This document shows positions 1 to 13,749 of a DNA stretch of 64,000 nt, piece by piece. The stretch covers positions 14,387,633 to 14,451,632 of the forward strand of contig OZ037771.1 in NCBI GenBank assembly GCA_964035545.1, in the 5' to 3' direction. The stretch is from Bugula neritina. Its lineage: Eukaryota; Bryozoa; Gymnolaemata; Cheilostomatida; Bugulidae. Both the position numbers and the translations under genes were made by a program. A model generated the notes under the pieces. The model saw only the letters and a list, made by a program, of their open reading frames with translations. It did not search any database and was not told where the DNA came from. Every line of letters begins with the position of its first letter. The stretch's first letter is position 1.

Positions 1-3000
1 AGTGGCTCCATACCCTCTGAATGAAAGATAATACCGTAATATAGTTACATAATACAAAGCTGACCCCCAGCCATGTATATTATATAACACATATTATATT
101 ATTACATAAATATTATATTACATAACACTGAGCTCACCCCAGCCAATGATGCTGTCCCTGCTGAGTCCAAACTCCGCCATGATGCCGAGAGCCTCGACAG
201 CCGCTGCCTGTACCTTAACGTCCTCGTGAGAGAAGAGATGTATGAACATCTTCTCAACTTCTGCTTCGTGGAGGACCTTCTTGTTCTCAGCTGAAGTGTG
301 TATAGTACTTGTTATTCTATGTTGTTAGTAATATTATATTACTATATCCTGGTAATATATTACTATATCCTGGTAATATATTACTATACTCTTATGATAT
401 ATTACTATATCTTTATAATATATTACTATATCCTTGTAATACATTACTATATATTATACTTATAATATCTTACAATATCCTGGTAATAATTTACTATATT
501 CTTACAATATATTACTATATATTATACTTGTAATACATTACAATATATTATTATATAATATAGTACCATATCTTTATAATAAATTATCATACATATTTAT
601 AATAAATAATGTATTATATAATATATATTAAATGTTTTCATTATATAATATTATATTATATAATGTATATTATATGTTTTTAGTCTATAATATAATATAT
701 TTTATAATACGTATTGAGTAAGCTATAAATACAGAATCTTTCACATTGACTCACTACTTTTTGCAGCTCGACCAATAGCCTTAGCAGCGTGTTGCTTCAC
801 ATCAGGTAAGGTGGGCACGTGTTCAGTCTCCTCCACCTTAGCCTTCTTATCTAAGAACAAAAACAATACCATCAAAAACTAACATCCTGTATATATGAGT
901 GTTTCATTGCCTTCACATGACGTAACAATCTTTTATGACACAAAATAAGAGACGCAACTTTCCCTTCAGTTACTCAAATGCAACTACTAAACTAAAGTCG
1001 TAGGCCCATCGACTAAAACAAAAAGACTAAACTAAAAATAATGTCACTGCTTGCAAACATTCAAGATGCTTACTGAGACTATAAACTAATATGCCAAACT
1101 TTCTATAAGTAAAAACTATCCAGTAGTAAAATGCAGCACAATTTGCAGTGATCAACTTTTTTGCCAAAATAAATAGAACAAAATATAATGAAGGTAACAC
1201 CTATAGCTATGATACTCCTGTGTGAGGAATAACACATTACCCACCATAAACTATGCACGATACAAAGATGGCAAAATAATAAAATAAATGTTTGTGAAGC
1301 TGGTACTACTGCAGTGCATTGGTTGACCTGTACTACCGGACTTTCCGATCTTACCCACTGTATGGTGCACCACTTGTGGCACTGCATACGTTACATGATG
1401 AGATACGCTGGAGCCAGCACGACTTTGCGTCGTGGCTCGGCTCATACGTATGTCTACGGAATCTACGAGAATAATGGCAATAAAGTGTAGAACACAGTCT
1501 AGAAAATGAGGTTCGCTTCTCTAAGGAATAGGGTACTCTGTCTAAAGGGCTGTACTAGGTAATTAGCGAAGTATCTATATCGCCGAGGAAATTTATGTGA
1601 AAGATATACATTTTTAAGGTTAGGGATAAGATAGTAATACAGTAGATGTTATACTCCTTGAGTCTCCAAATTTAATGCATTTTATTTAAAAGTTTTACCC
1701 CCTTCCCCCTCCGCCCCTGTGTTACCCCCTCAACAGCAACGGTGGGTGTAAAACATAGTTTTAATTAAATGGGTCAGAGGGCATGCAGGAGTGTAGGGGC
1801 TTACCTAGCGCTTCCCTTGTTTTACAGCGGTTCGTGCTGTAAGACATGGCTACAATATTACCACAGCTTGCAGAAATGCTTAGTTATTAAAATTATCTCA
1901 ACTAATTTGATCTCGTATATAACGACTCTCGCTGAAAAAAGGTAGTAATAGAAGAGTGCGATGGAGGGAAAAGTTTTAGGCTGAGTGAATCATTTCTATA
2001 GAGAGGGATCAGACTAAATATCATGCGACAGTTTAGCCACACCGTAATAATAAGTATAAAAATCTCAAGGTCAGTTCAACGTCATTAGTAATCATCAAAT
2101 TGAATTTATTAGATCTGTGATGGTATGAACACGGTTCAATCATGCAGAAGTTAGTTTTAAGCAGCAAGCGTAAGTAGAGTTATAGATGATTAACATTAAC
2201 CGCATTGTGTCAACTAAACATCTTACCATCCCCCTTGCCTTTGCCTAAACACAACAAATTTTCAACAATTATTTAAAGGTATTGTAAAAACAACATGGCT
2301 GAACAAGAATAACAACTTTTTAATAACTACAAGCAGAAATAAAATCTCCCAGATGAGGAAACAATTCCTACAAGAGCACTAACTAATTATATCTACGAGG
2401 AAATAACTCCCAAAAATTAATATACGTAGACTATGACAACGTTAAGCCTAGGGCCACACTGGGCGTATTTTCGCTTGCGAAAATTAAAATCACAAGTAGC
2501 AAAGGTGTCCACTGTAGCGTCAGTGATGCGTGATAAATGAAGCTTTCATTTTTAAATCGCACTCGCTTTTAATAAAACGCAATTTACTGGAATATAGCAC
2601 TATATAAAGAAATTGGGCTCGCTGAATAACTACCAGCCAATTAGGTGACGACGACGGAGACGATTCGCACTTGCGTTGAAAATGCAGAGCGACAAGTGCG
2701 AATGTTTTCTCAACGCGCACAGTGGACACCTTTGCTACTTGTGGTTTCAATGTTCGCATGCGAAAATACGCACCGTGTGGCCCTAGGCTTAAAGTAACAT
2801 GATTATAAAGCAAAAGTAGATCTAAAGAGAAACATGGTGGGATGCCATTACATCAAATTTTTTGGAGACAGAGTGATTCGCATATAGAAATGTTTTCTTT
2901 TATCAAATTGAGAATATTATGATCTGGGTTTAATATTTGTAAGTTACATTCTTACAAAAAAAATTCAAATTTTATTTCAAAAAAGCAGATATTGCATAAA

Positions 3001-6000
3001 ACCCCACATCTAGTGTGTACTACTTGGCAACTACTTCCTCAATTTATAATGCCGAGAGTACATAAACTAACATGTCTCGCAACATACTGTAGCAAATGAG
3101 GAACGTATTATTGCATAATTCAACTGCATCTTTTGTTGAAGCTGATCCCTGCGTTATTTAACCCTGGGACTACGCAAACTCTATGCGGCAGTGAAATTAA
3201 ACATTTAGAAATCTGCTAAAGTCAGCTTGCATCTATAGGAAGACAAATCTCTAAAGCTATTATTGATTGTTACTCAGAGAAAATAGCAAATCTAGTGACT
3301 GTACTAGTCAGGAGTGACGATTGAGTTAGTAAGAGCTACATTAGGTTAGTAAACACAACAGTACAACAAGTTTAAGTACAATGAGTTAGTTTACTGTTAG
3401 CATGCCTTTCGCTCGCACATACCTGATTTAGGTTTGCCTGAAACAAAGATATTACAGAAAAATAAAAAACCAACAGAAAAGCATAATTTTTGTTGAAACA
3501 AAATTTGCGGCTGCTCCAGAAATTTGTTGACAAACATGCAGGATCGTTTTTAGCGCAAAAATGCAGAAAACACAGTTGAAAAGTTATACTTATAGAGTGT
3601 TGAGTTAATTTAGTGCAGTAAACACCACTCAGTAAGCTGTGGCTGAAGTGTAGAGCATTTGTGAATGAATTATTAAACTACTGTAGGGTAACTAATATTC
3701 CTAAGTATGTGATGAGTGAGTGAGGTGATGAGTGAGTGAGGTGATGAGTGAGTGAGGTGATGAGTCAGTGAAGTGATGGGTCAGTGAGTTGATGAGTCAG
3801 TGAGATGAGTCAGTGAGGTGAATAAGTGAGGTGATGAGTCAGTGAGATGAGTCAGTGAGGTGAATAAGTGAGGTGATGAGTCAGTGAGGTGAGTCAGTGA
3901 GGTGAGTCAGAGAGGTGGTGAGTCACTACCAACACTCTCACCTTCCTTACCACTTTTTCCGCCTTTCTTATCTTTACCCCCGGCTTTTTTCTTGTCACCC
4001 TCATCTTCTGGGGGTGGAACATCAGTTATGTAAGCTACGAGTTTGCTCAACCCGCCTGAGTCCTTGATAGCCTAAGAGAAAGGTCATATCTGGTTAGCTA
4101 AGAATTAAACCTAACTCTACTATTACTACTACCACTACCACTACTACTACTACTACTACTACTATCACTAGTACTGCTACTACTACCACTAGTACTACCA
4201 CTACTACCACTACCACTACTACCACTACCACCACTACCACTACTAGTACTACTACTGCTACTACTATTACTAATACTATGATCACTATATACGTATATAA
4301 CTACTATAAAAGTTCTTTTAAAACTACACTGTTTAATCAGGTTGTACAGGCTATGTCAGTGATCTAATTTAGAGAGTCAATTTCCTTTTACAGGTGATTA
4401 ACTCATAAAAAGTCACTAACCTCCACACTCTCGATGTCTTCTAAACAATTAGACAGGACAATTACAGCCAGCACGTGGAGGTCTTTGTATTCTGAGTTGC
4501 CAATAAACTGAACCATCTGCGTCAGTCCATCAATCTCCCTGAAGACTGCTCTGTAATGAGGGAAAAGCTCTTTAATATAAAAAGAAGATAACTCTTCAAT
4601 ATAGAGAACGTGCTTTAATATTATTCAAGATTAAAACTACAAATTAACAGAGTAGACAACAAAAAATGTACTGAAATTAAAATGCTTTTCTAGGGAAAGT
4701 TTCTACTCACTGAACAGACCTGCTGAAGATCATAATCGGCTTATTTTAGAGAAAATTCAACTCTTACATAATAAACTAGAAGAAAACTTAAAAAGGACTG
4801 CTTTATGGTAGCATATAGTCTGGCAGAACGCCGTGCAGCACAAAACAACACAAAGTACCTATTTTCAGCATCTTGGGTCACTCTCTCCAGAGCAACCAAG
4901 GCTAGTTCCTGTATAACCGGATATTCAGACTTTGTGAGATCCAAGATTGGGGCGATACCAGACAGCTCCCGTATACCAGCTCTAGCCTGATAATCCTACA
5001 CAACACACAGAGAAATATTAGTTACCAGATGTATATATAGAAAGATTACCAATATATGTATAATATACAGAAAAGTTTTAAATTCAATCTGTAACTAAAA
5101 CTACTACGGCATGGTATTATCTACTCTGACTATCGTATTTTAGACTCTGAATATCGTATTATAAACTATTACTATAGCAATCTAAACTCCAAAGATTGTA
5201 TTATACTTGTATTTACTTGTAGAAGTGAGCTAATGGCTTCCACACTATTCCGCTGCACATCAGGGTCACTTTCAGACATGCCCCTGATGAGGGCCTCCAT
5301 CCCCTCATGGTTGAAAATAACAACTTTACTCGTGTAGTCGGTAGCCATGTTGCTCAACGCCATCGCAGAAAACTCGTGACACAAAGTATCTTCTACAGAA
5401 TTAGAACCACAAGAGAAAATATATAGTAGTATTCAGTAACTTTATTTGACCCCAGACATAATCAACAGCTTGTTAGAAAAAGCTAAATTTTTATTTTTGG
5501 CTAATTCTAAACTTGAAATAGATTAGAATGTCAACATTATTGTAGATAGGTTAAACTATTATAGATCTTTTAGAGTTTAGTGGTTGATAGAAGCTAAGTG
5601 TTTCTACTCGCACTTTCTACACTCAAATAACAAGATGTATGTTTGAACGACGAAAAGTTTCCCGCTCTTAAAATATAGCAGCAGATTATAAAGTCTATCC
5701 CCAAATTTCAAAGCAATAACCAGAAACTCAAGCTATACAAATGCTATTTTTCTGCTGCTAATCAATGGCAGAATAGAGATACTTATCAACAACCCCTTAC
5801 CTTCTGGTGACATTAGATTTATCATGCATGGAATTACCTCCTCTCTCTTTCTCAACATCTTTCTCACGTCACCTTTATGTCAACAAATGATTCACACAAT
5901 AAAATATTTTCAGCATAGACATTACAACAAGTAATGTAGAATTGCTTCCAATCTGTATTCAGCATATCAATCTGGTTCAGTGCCAAGGACATAAAACAAA

Positions 6001-7378
6001 ACTAGCTAGCAAAAATTTTCTGGTAAAGTTAACCTTAAGCATATACTAAAAATAAAAACTAAAGTTTAAAGAATTTGAAATATACATTTGGTAAAAAACA
6101 ATTAAAATATAATTAAATTACTGTTCAAACATTCGTTTTATTTAGGCAGAGTTCTTTAGAGTTCTAAAAATAGACACAAGTTGCGGGAGACGTGATGAGC
6201 TCACCATGTGATGTCATCAAACCAAACACCATGCAGGCGTTTCTCCTCACAATCCGGTCATCGTGTTGCAGTAGTCTGAGGAAATGCTCAACCGCACCCA
6301 AATCTAGTAGCACTTTCTTATTATCTTCACCTGCAACACAATGCACTCGGTCTACATAAACTCTATAAAAAGCTAAATGATGGAGTAGAGGGATAATCTT
6401 TCAAGACTTGGAACTTTGATTCAGGGTTTTTTAGAGTGGCTTAAACTATAGTAGAGTTCATTTTATCAGTCTAGCATGCCATGGGTCATGTGACCAATAA
6501 ATTTCCTAATCTTTTCCCCGATCAAAACTAATAAATTAGGTGTATAGTAATTCCAAACAATTTCATTGGCTATAATAATATTATTGAGTGATATCATATT
6601 TTTATGACACTACGCTACCATATAAACTTTATTTTGTAATACCAAATATTTATACTAAATATTATTCAGGAATACCATAATTACATTGCTTATGTAATAC
6701 TATATTATGTTATTTTAGAAACACATTATATGATTTAGTAATAATAAATACTAACTACTATTTTAGTAATACCATATGTGATTGTATAATACTATACATG
6801 ATTGTATAATACTATACATGATTATGTAATACCATATGTGAGTGTGTAATATTATATTATATTATGTCATTGTGTAATATATGTACTTGTACCTTTCTCA
6901 ACAAACTTGTACAACGCCTCACAAGACTTGGCTAACACATCTTCCTCAGGACTGTCTAACATCAGTACACATGTTGCTGCTTGGTTAGCATCCACAGTCA
7001 GCGTGTCAAACTGCAGAGTGTAACATAGTTGCCATTATTATCATTATGATCACTAGTAGTTATCATTATGATTACTATGACTAGCATGTATTTTATAATG
7101 CTGAATACAAATAAAAAACTAAATCATGGCCTGGTAATTACTAACCCAAAATATTAATGTTAATTTTTTGGTAATTGACTGCAGATTTTTAATTTTACCT
7201 CTGGGAAGTAAAAGAATTTCGACACAGTAGTTACGTAAAAACAATAACACTTGATAGTGAAATATTGATGCTTCCTAGTAGTAGAACATAAAATCGGTTT
7301 CAATCATGACTGATAAAATATATAACTCACCACATCACTGGGCGGAGCTTTCGTCTCTTTCTTTTCTTTCTTACCCAT
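1..7378 (-). CDS. ARMC3: Armadillo repeat-containing protein 3, 5' half of gene, 13 coding exons
   Basis: Exons, 5' to 3' on the minus strand: 7378-7331, 7010-6893, 6330-6205, 5872-5801, 5392-5217, 4995-4859, 4550-4421, 4071-3942, 3437-3423, 2244-2227, 850-758, 290-138, 16-1 (continues outside). All junctions are GT..AG and phases close exactly, giving about 410 residues; the vertebrate family is about 870, so roughly half is here. The start MGKKEKKETKAPPSDV matches the family N-terminus. Diagnostic stretches are LMLDSPEEDVLAKSCEALYK, DDRIVRRNACMVFGLM, ALSNMATDYTSKVVIF and LTKSEYPVIQELAL. These form consecutive armadillo repeats, a helical scaffold; the family is associated with cilia and sperm flagella. 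A Lys/Gly/Pro-rich insert (about residues 285-330) interrupts the repeats and carries the 15- and 18-nt micro-exons. An acceptor (TTTAG) lies 18 nt before the ATG, so a non-coding first exon lies further upstream. Identity is secure; exon edges are by eye. Confidence 0.93.
335..720. repeat. AT-rich degenerate tandem repeat in ARMC3 intron
   Basis: Units built on ggtaatatattactatatcc degenerate into simple TA-rich sequence. The open frame across it is a repeat artefact. Confidence 0.7.
2442..2792. mobile_element. 351-bp MITE with ~75-bp terminal inverted repeats and TTAA ends
   Basis: The left arm starts ttaagcctagggccacac and the right arm ends with its reverse complement (gtgtggccctaggcttaa). 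Similarity continues inward about 75 bp on each side, through caaaggtgtccactgt on the left and acagtggacacctttg on the right. Both ends sit at TTAA, which would be a piggyBac-type target duplication, although a 3-bp TTA or TAA duplication cannot be excluded. The interior has no transposase frame, so it is a non-autonomous element. It lies in an ARMC3 intron. Confidence 0.85.
3708..3925. repeat. GTGATGAGTGAGTGAG-type minisatellite in ARMC3 intron
   Basis: About 215 bp of gtgatgagtgagtgag and gtgatgagtcagtgag units, 17 bp before the splice donor of ARMC3 exon 3942-4071 on the intron side. Confidence 0.9.
4110..4278. repeat. (ACT/ACC)n trinucleotide repeat
   Basis: Interrupted actacc/actact tract in an ARMC3 intron. 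The poly-Val frame on the minus strand is an artefact. Confidence 0.9.
6768..6880. repeat. Short AT-rich tandem repeat
   Basis: Four to five copies of a roughly 20-bp unit (gtataatactatacatgatt) ending just before ARMC3 exon 2. Confidence 0.65.
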
Positions 7379-9568
7379 TAGGATGTATAAAAGTTTCTAA
7401 ACGGATTAAAATAAAAAAAAAATCAATTAACGAATCAAGCAAGGAAATTATGTTTAAAGTCTAAACTAAGCATGTGGCAATTTAGAATAATTTCTTAATA
7501 AAAATATCAACAACTTGAAACAATACTGAGTAATAACTGTAATAAAAATTCTCTATAAAGATGGTTTTTAATTGTTAAAAAGATGTGAATAAATGAAATG
7601 AAACCAGCAGCTAAATTTATAATGATTAGAACTTCAATTCTGTTTTATTATGGGAGCCTATATGATGTAATGTGTATTATAAAATATTTAGCTACTGTCA
7701 CTGTGACTAATTTAATCAAAATTAAAATCAGACTAATTTAATCAAAATTAAAATCAAAACGACTTTGTAGAACTACATGTTTACACGTTAATAGCCATAA
7801 CGGTTCTGAAGATATTTCAAGGGGCTTTTAGTTATACATAATAAAAAGAAAAATCACTATACCACACATACTAATTATCAGTATTAGTTTAAGTACTTAA
7901 AAGAAATAATACTGGACTGATAACAATAATAATTGTATTCCTGGTTTTTATGATCATTATCATCATAATAAAATAATTAATGATAATTAAATATGAATTT
8001 TATTTTAATTTCTAATGCTAATCTGTTTAGCATTAGCACTTTTATGTAAATAATTTTAAAATGTGATTCAACAAATAGTTATAGCTGCAATAGTACAGAC
8101 TAGCATTTGACTTTTTGCATCAATATGATTATGAATATTCATATTCATATTAAGGTCAGAATAATTCAACCATGATCACCGTAATCATGATGATACTGAT
8201 ACTCATACTGATAGTGATTCAGATTAGCTTATTTTGATTTTTAAATTACATTGTCAACCATGTAAATTTAAACCGTTTTGTTACTATACATAAATATATG
8301 TATTAACAAATTTTACTTTTAAATAATATGATGCACGCTACTGATCTTGAAAGCTTAAATAATTTATAAGATTTTTGACGCACTCGTTAATAGTACTACT
8401 ACTACTAATAGTGACTCGCAAAAACTCCAAGCGCATGAACTTTCACCTAGGCAAGCAATAGCCTAGCAACGATGAAAAGGTGGGTAAAACGTCACGATAT
8501 TATGCGCAAATACTGCCGACATTGAACTTGCTCTTTGCAACAAGAGAAAATAAACATAATAGCGCGGGTACTTTTAATGCGCTCTACCGCCTCACGGGCG
8601 CGTTATATTTTAAGCCTCAATAATTTATTTTAGTCACTAGTATGTGTAAATATTTATGAAAGATTGAAAGTTTGGCTGTTCCTTGCTCAGATTTGTAAAA
8701 CTGCACTACTTTGACTTTTAACATTGTGTTTTTTAAAAGATGACTAAATATTATTATCATTATGTTCACTCAAGTGACAAACCTAACTCTTGTAATGCGA
8801 ATATGTAATTGGTCATCCACCATTATTATTATTATTCAAGTGCATGGTGTTTCACTACCATTATTTACTGATCACATTTTATGCCGATAAAATAATGTTG
8901 TAAATCTAAGTATGCCAAAATAATTTTTGTTGAAAAAAAATTGAATGTATGATTTAAACTCTGGGTTTATTAATTCAATCCAGTTATGGTTTAGTCATAT
9001 GAATAGCCCACCTATTTGATACTTTTGTTGATATAAACTTGTATTATACAGTATGAAACCGTCACTTTTAAAAAATGCATAAAAAGTTGAATGAGCCTAT
9101 TAGACTAGACATGGCAAACACTGATTGCATGGATCAATTTATGGAAAATGAAAATCAATATTTATAAACTTTGTAATAGTTTGAAGTTATCTTTTCTATT
9201 GCATTAATCTTCTGCCTTATTTCCTAAGACTAGATTTGGCAATACAATCCATTTTTAACGGATTTTTAGAATTGTAAGCTAATTGTGTTCTATTCTTATC
9301 CAATTATTCATTTGAATTGGTTAGCAAACATTTTGTAGCCTGTCACATTATTTACAGAACTAATTGCTAAGCTTCTCAACATTCAGCATTTTAGTCAGGC
9401 TGTTTCATGTAGGGGAGTTATCTGCTAATGAAAATTTTTATTTCTTTCTTTTTACAGAATTTATATGAACTTTTTGATATGCTGACTAATAAAGACCTAC
9501 ATATTTAGTTTTAGTACACAAAGTTATACTTATATAGCACAGTTTATGAGTTAAGAGTTATATCAACA

Positions 9569-9624
<56 letters not shown>

Positions 9625-10383
9625 CGAACGCACACACACACATATGGAATATCTTAATATTTTCAAAAAGGTATTTTGGTAAAACATAAATTCATTTTCA
9701 TTAACAAAAAATGTGATGGAAAATATTTTAAAATAATTTTAAAATAACTTTACATATTATAGTTGACTGTAGTATTTTAAACATTTTAGAAAGAGGGTCA
9801 ACTTAATACCTATACAAAGCTGACACAGTGAAAAATAAAAATTGCTAAATGAACAAACTTTATTGAAATATGTAAATGAGCTTTAAGTTAATCAATGTAA
9901 GCAGCGTTTAGTCTCAATTAACATCTAACTTAGTATACCTGTTGTTTCAGAAAATCTTCTTTCTACAACAGCAATAAGTAACAACTGTGTTTGAATTCAA
10001 AACTATATTTCCTGCTTTCTTCCAATGGCAAGTTTTAGAGAAAATAATTGGCTAAACGAACTTTGTCACTGGAGCTATGCATGCATGTTCTACAACTTGA
10101 AAAAATCTTTTGTGCAAACACTTAGTTGTAGTTTTGATTTATAATTTGTGGTGAATTCTAACTCCAAGTCTAGATTCATAAACTTGATATTAAAATAGTG
10201 AGCAACTCTAAAGCTGTTGCACTTGCGCAATAGAAAGACACACAATGCTATTCTGCAATTTAAAAAATCAATAATTAGTCTGATGTCCGATTGCAAGGAA
10301 ATTTCGAATTTTCTAACCATAGCAGCTTGTGTAACATAGTGTAGTTGGCCATGTTTGCTATTTCAATTATCCGGTGCTAATTT
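7379..10383. other. ARMC3 upstream region, no coding exon recognised
   Basis: AT-rich. A GC-richer island at about 8370-8610 (gcctagcaacg, acgtcacg, cgcgggta) is the most likely ARMC3 promoter or non-coding first exon, because the first coding exon is preceded by a splice acceptor. On the minus strand a possible non-coding donor (CCTAG/GTGAAA) lies at about 8447. Apart from the (ACGC)n tract I see nothing else. Confidence 0.4.
9566..9645. repeat. (ACGC)n microsatellite
   Basis: About 16 copies of cacg followed by cacacaca. Confidence 0.95.
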
Positions 10384-10397
10384 ATCACCATGGAAAC
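10384..10397 (+). promoter_or_regulatory. Candidate RFX X-box
   Basis: ATCACCATGGAAAC matches the RFX consensus RYYNYYATRRNRAC at every position. RFX factors drive ciliary genes and ARMC3 is cilium-associated, but the site is 3 kb from the ARMC3 start. By composition about two matches are expected by chance in 64 kb, so this is only a candidate. Confidence 0.3.
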
Positions 10398-13300
10398 ACC
10401 TCTACTCCACGAAATCCAACACCAAGCAAACCAAGCTGTTAGTATTCACATCAAATAACTTGTAAATACTTAATATTCACAGTATTGATTAAAATTGGCA
10501 GCCGCCTTTCTATAGTCAAATAGTTAACTGATTATTTTCACTTAGTGCATCCCCTTTCACTCCTCACTTCTATACAAAGTCAACACAGTCTTCTCAAACA
10601 ATGCATATAATTAGTCTCTGTGTTATTATTTACATAGCTGACTCACAACAATTCTAACCATGGAATGGAAGTTAAAGAACAGCGTGATTTCTCTGTTAGT
10701 GGCTGTTATGTCAGCAAGTGTTTAATAGTTTGATGATTAGTGAAGATATACAGCTTTCATCTAACATTGTCATTCTAGAGTGGGTTTGTATTGACATAAT
10801 ATTAGTGGCTGGAAGCCCAGTGTGTTTCAATGTTAGAAAACTTGAGGTTTACAAGGAGGCAGTCAAGTGTTTGTGCTTAGTGAATTATGGATTGAACTAT
10901 TGAACTGCTGTAGTAGAACAGTCAGCACGTTGTGTATTTCACTGACTGTAACTGTATATGAGGTGTGTACTGAAGGTGCACACTAAACTAATCTGCAGGT
11001 TTATTGTAAGTTCAGTTGCAAGGATTAGAAATATCTGGTAGTTGTTGAGCATTCTTGGACTGTACACATTGTGACTGGAAGTTCTGTATAAGATGGTACT
11101 ATAACTGTGAATGCTTAGTATCTTCTAAACTAGGTCTGTACAATATTTATTATATTTACTTGCTTTATTTAAAATAAATAATCAAGATCCAAATTTATAT
11201 TGTGTTTGAACTATTAATTAATGCCAAAAACTTGTAGTTAAAACACTTGAAGCTGCTTTCAAATTATTTGTAGACTTGAAAATAGCAAATTTGGTTTATT
11301 TTAGATGACATTGATTAGTGAAAATTTTCAAAACTTTGATAAAATGAAAAATAAAATCAAAATTTTAATATAAGCTTTTTTTGGAATTTTAAGAATTCTA
11401 GTAATTGTAGATATCAACTAAAAATATTGTAAACAGGAATGTTACAGAATAATTTAAAATATTTTCACAATTTGGAATTTTGATTAACAAGTTGGGGCTA
11501 TTTAATTAAACTACTAGAAATAATAATCTATTTTTTACACTAATAATAGTTATATAGCATATAGTTAGAAAATACTAGTTGTTGGTTTGCATACTGAAGT
11601 AGCAACTAGCAATGTCAAGGGCAATGCATTATCTAAAAACTCAAACTGAATCTCTGGTAAGTTGCTGGATAACTACCTGTAGCGTCAACACAACCTTTGG
11701 CCACAGGAAGTGTAGTTGTTATATAAATAATAAAGTTAAGTTGAAAATAGGACAGGTTTTTGATATTAAAAAACTTGATTGACCTTGAAAAAGCTGTGAC
11801 ATCCTAAATTTGCATAGCTTTAACTTGTATTGCAAGTTTAGTCGGAAATTAATTTTTTTGTATCAAAAATTTAAGCAAGGAAGTTTTTATTGTTTAAAAT
11901 TTGCTTTTTTGGGCCTAATTAAACTCCGACTTTTGATGGCATCTCAAGAAAGGTGACTAAAGCCCAACTATCACAAATTTCTATGATTTAAAAAGCTCAT
12001 GTTTAAGGAAAGAAAAGTGTTGATGAATGTATAACATAAAATGAAATGAAATTTCTGCCATCAAAGTATTTTCATTTTCATGCATAGTAGAGTATATGGA
12101 GTACATGTTTACAGTGTCTAGGGCAAATGCACTATGCATTAATTAATATTGTTTATAGCTTAGTAATGATACAATAGAAGTGCTGGTTGTTTATGGAATC
12201 TGACAGAAGGCCTTCAAGTTTAATTTATTGTAGTTAGCTCTTAGCACTTCTTAGTATTCAGTATTAGTGCCAGCTATGTTCAGAAGATATGTAAGGCATC
12301 ATTGTAGAATACTAGCTTCTGATTGGACAACTATTGGCACTAGATTCATGACAATTACCTTGTGACACTTTTAACTTTTGCTAAAACCTAAATATCTCTT
12401 CATGATATTTTAGTTTATAATTCAAATTGAGATTTGTTCTTTTCCCTTATTTGGTAGAAACTACATGGATGCAAATTTACTGTATAGTTTTAGATATTTC
12501 TTTGTTTGCCATTTGCATACTTTCACTTTAATTTATGCTTTAACTTCCATAATACAATTTTTATAACCCCAGATTCCAGTAGCAAACTAACACAACTAAT
12601 TTCATCTTCCTAGGTTTCCTATAATAAACTTCCCTATGTTTAGATGAACGAATTTTCCAACTAGCTGACACAAAAGCATATTGTGTTGGGCAGTTTTGTA
12701 CTATATATAGTTTTATCTAAGAGGGCAGGCGGGCGTTTGAGCATATTTGTTTCGCATAGGCTGAAGGGCTTTTTTCTGCATTTCTATCTTTGCTTGTAAT
12801 ATGTTTTACTTCAAAAGATAACTTGTATATGCTAATTTCATTACTTCCCCCACACCCACCCAAAGGCGTTGAAACTTTGGCAGTATGATGCCGTGCTACG
12901 TTGTTTCCCCACGTTGCCTTTTAATGCTCAGTATAGCTGGTAGTGGTTTTCTTTTGCTTTAATCTCTAAAATTTTGGTTTTATATGCAAAATTTGAATGC
13001 TATAGGAGCTTTAGAATATGTTCTAAAGTTTATTTTTGATGTATTATCAGGTTCTCAGTCTAGATATGTTGACATCTCATGCTATTCTCAGTAGTATAAA
13101 TAAACTTGCTTCACCCAGTTCAATGAGTACAATACTAGCTATAAAAATATCTCTTCAAATATACGTTAGTGTGCAAAGATAACTTTGTCTGCCCTCCTTA
13201 AGAATCTTAAGCCTGTACAAGTTACTGGGTGTGTGTTTATACTTATGGTAATTGTATTATATGTATTAGTATAATTAGTTGTAATTGTGTCCACATTGTG

Positions 13301-13733
13301 ATGTTGTATTAATCTATTACCTTCTAATAACATGATATAGGAAGCCACTGGCTGGTAAGGTGTGTGCTATGAGCTACAACCCAGCTACAAGCTGGTAGCT
13401 GGAATATATTTAGTTACTGATATCCAGTGGAAGAAGCACAAAATATTTACATGGAAAAATTATTATAATTTACTTCACAAAATGCTATATAATATTATAT
13501 TAATAAATAATAGAGTTTATAGAATACTACATGTGACTACTACACAAAAAAGTAATAGAATTTATATAATATGTGAACTTTAAAACACAATTTAATAGTA
13601 ATTCATAGTTTAATGTCCTTTGATGCAATGTTTTTCAATTAAAAATATGGATTCTTTATATCAATTAGCACAGCTTATTAGTGTCTAACATATTTTCTTT
13701 ATTTGTTACTGGAAGGGTGCCTTTCTGTTATAG
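10398..13733. other. Non-coding region upstream of the TIR/TMEM268 unit
   Basis: No coding exon supported. The acceptor at 13733 feeding the 13750 start codon implies a non-coding first exon somewhere here; I could not place it. Small frames at 10718, 13166 and 13362 have no exon-like context. Confidence 0.35.
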
Positions 13734-13749
13734 GTGTTGATGCGAAGAT

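Noticed and set aside
2520-2813. 97-codon minus-strand frame
   Set aside because: Lies across the non-coding interior and right arm of the MITE; no transposase similarity.
4094-4285. Poly-Val minus-strand frame
   Set aside because: (ACT)n tract in an ARMC3 intron.
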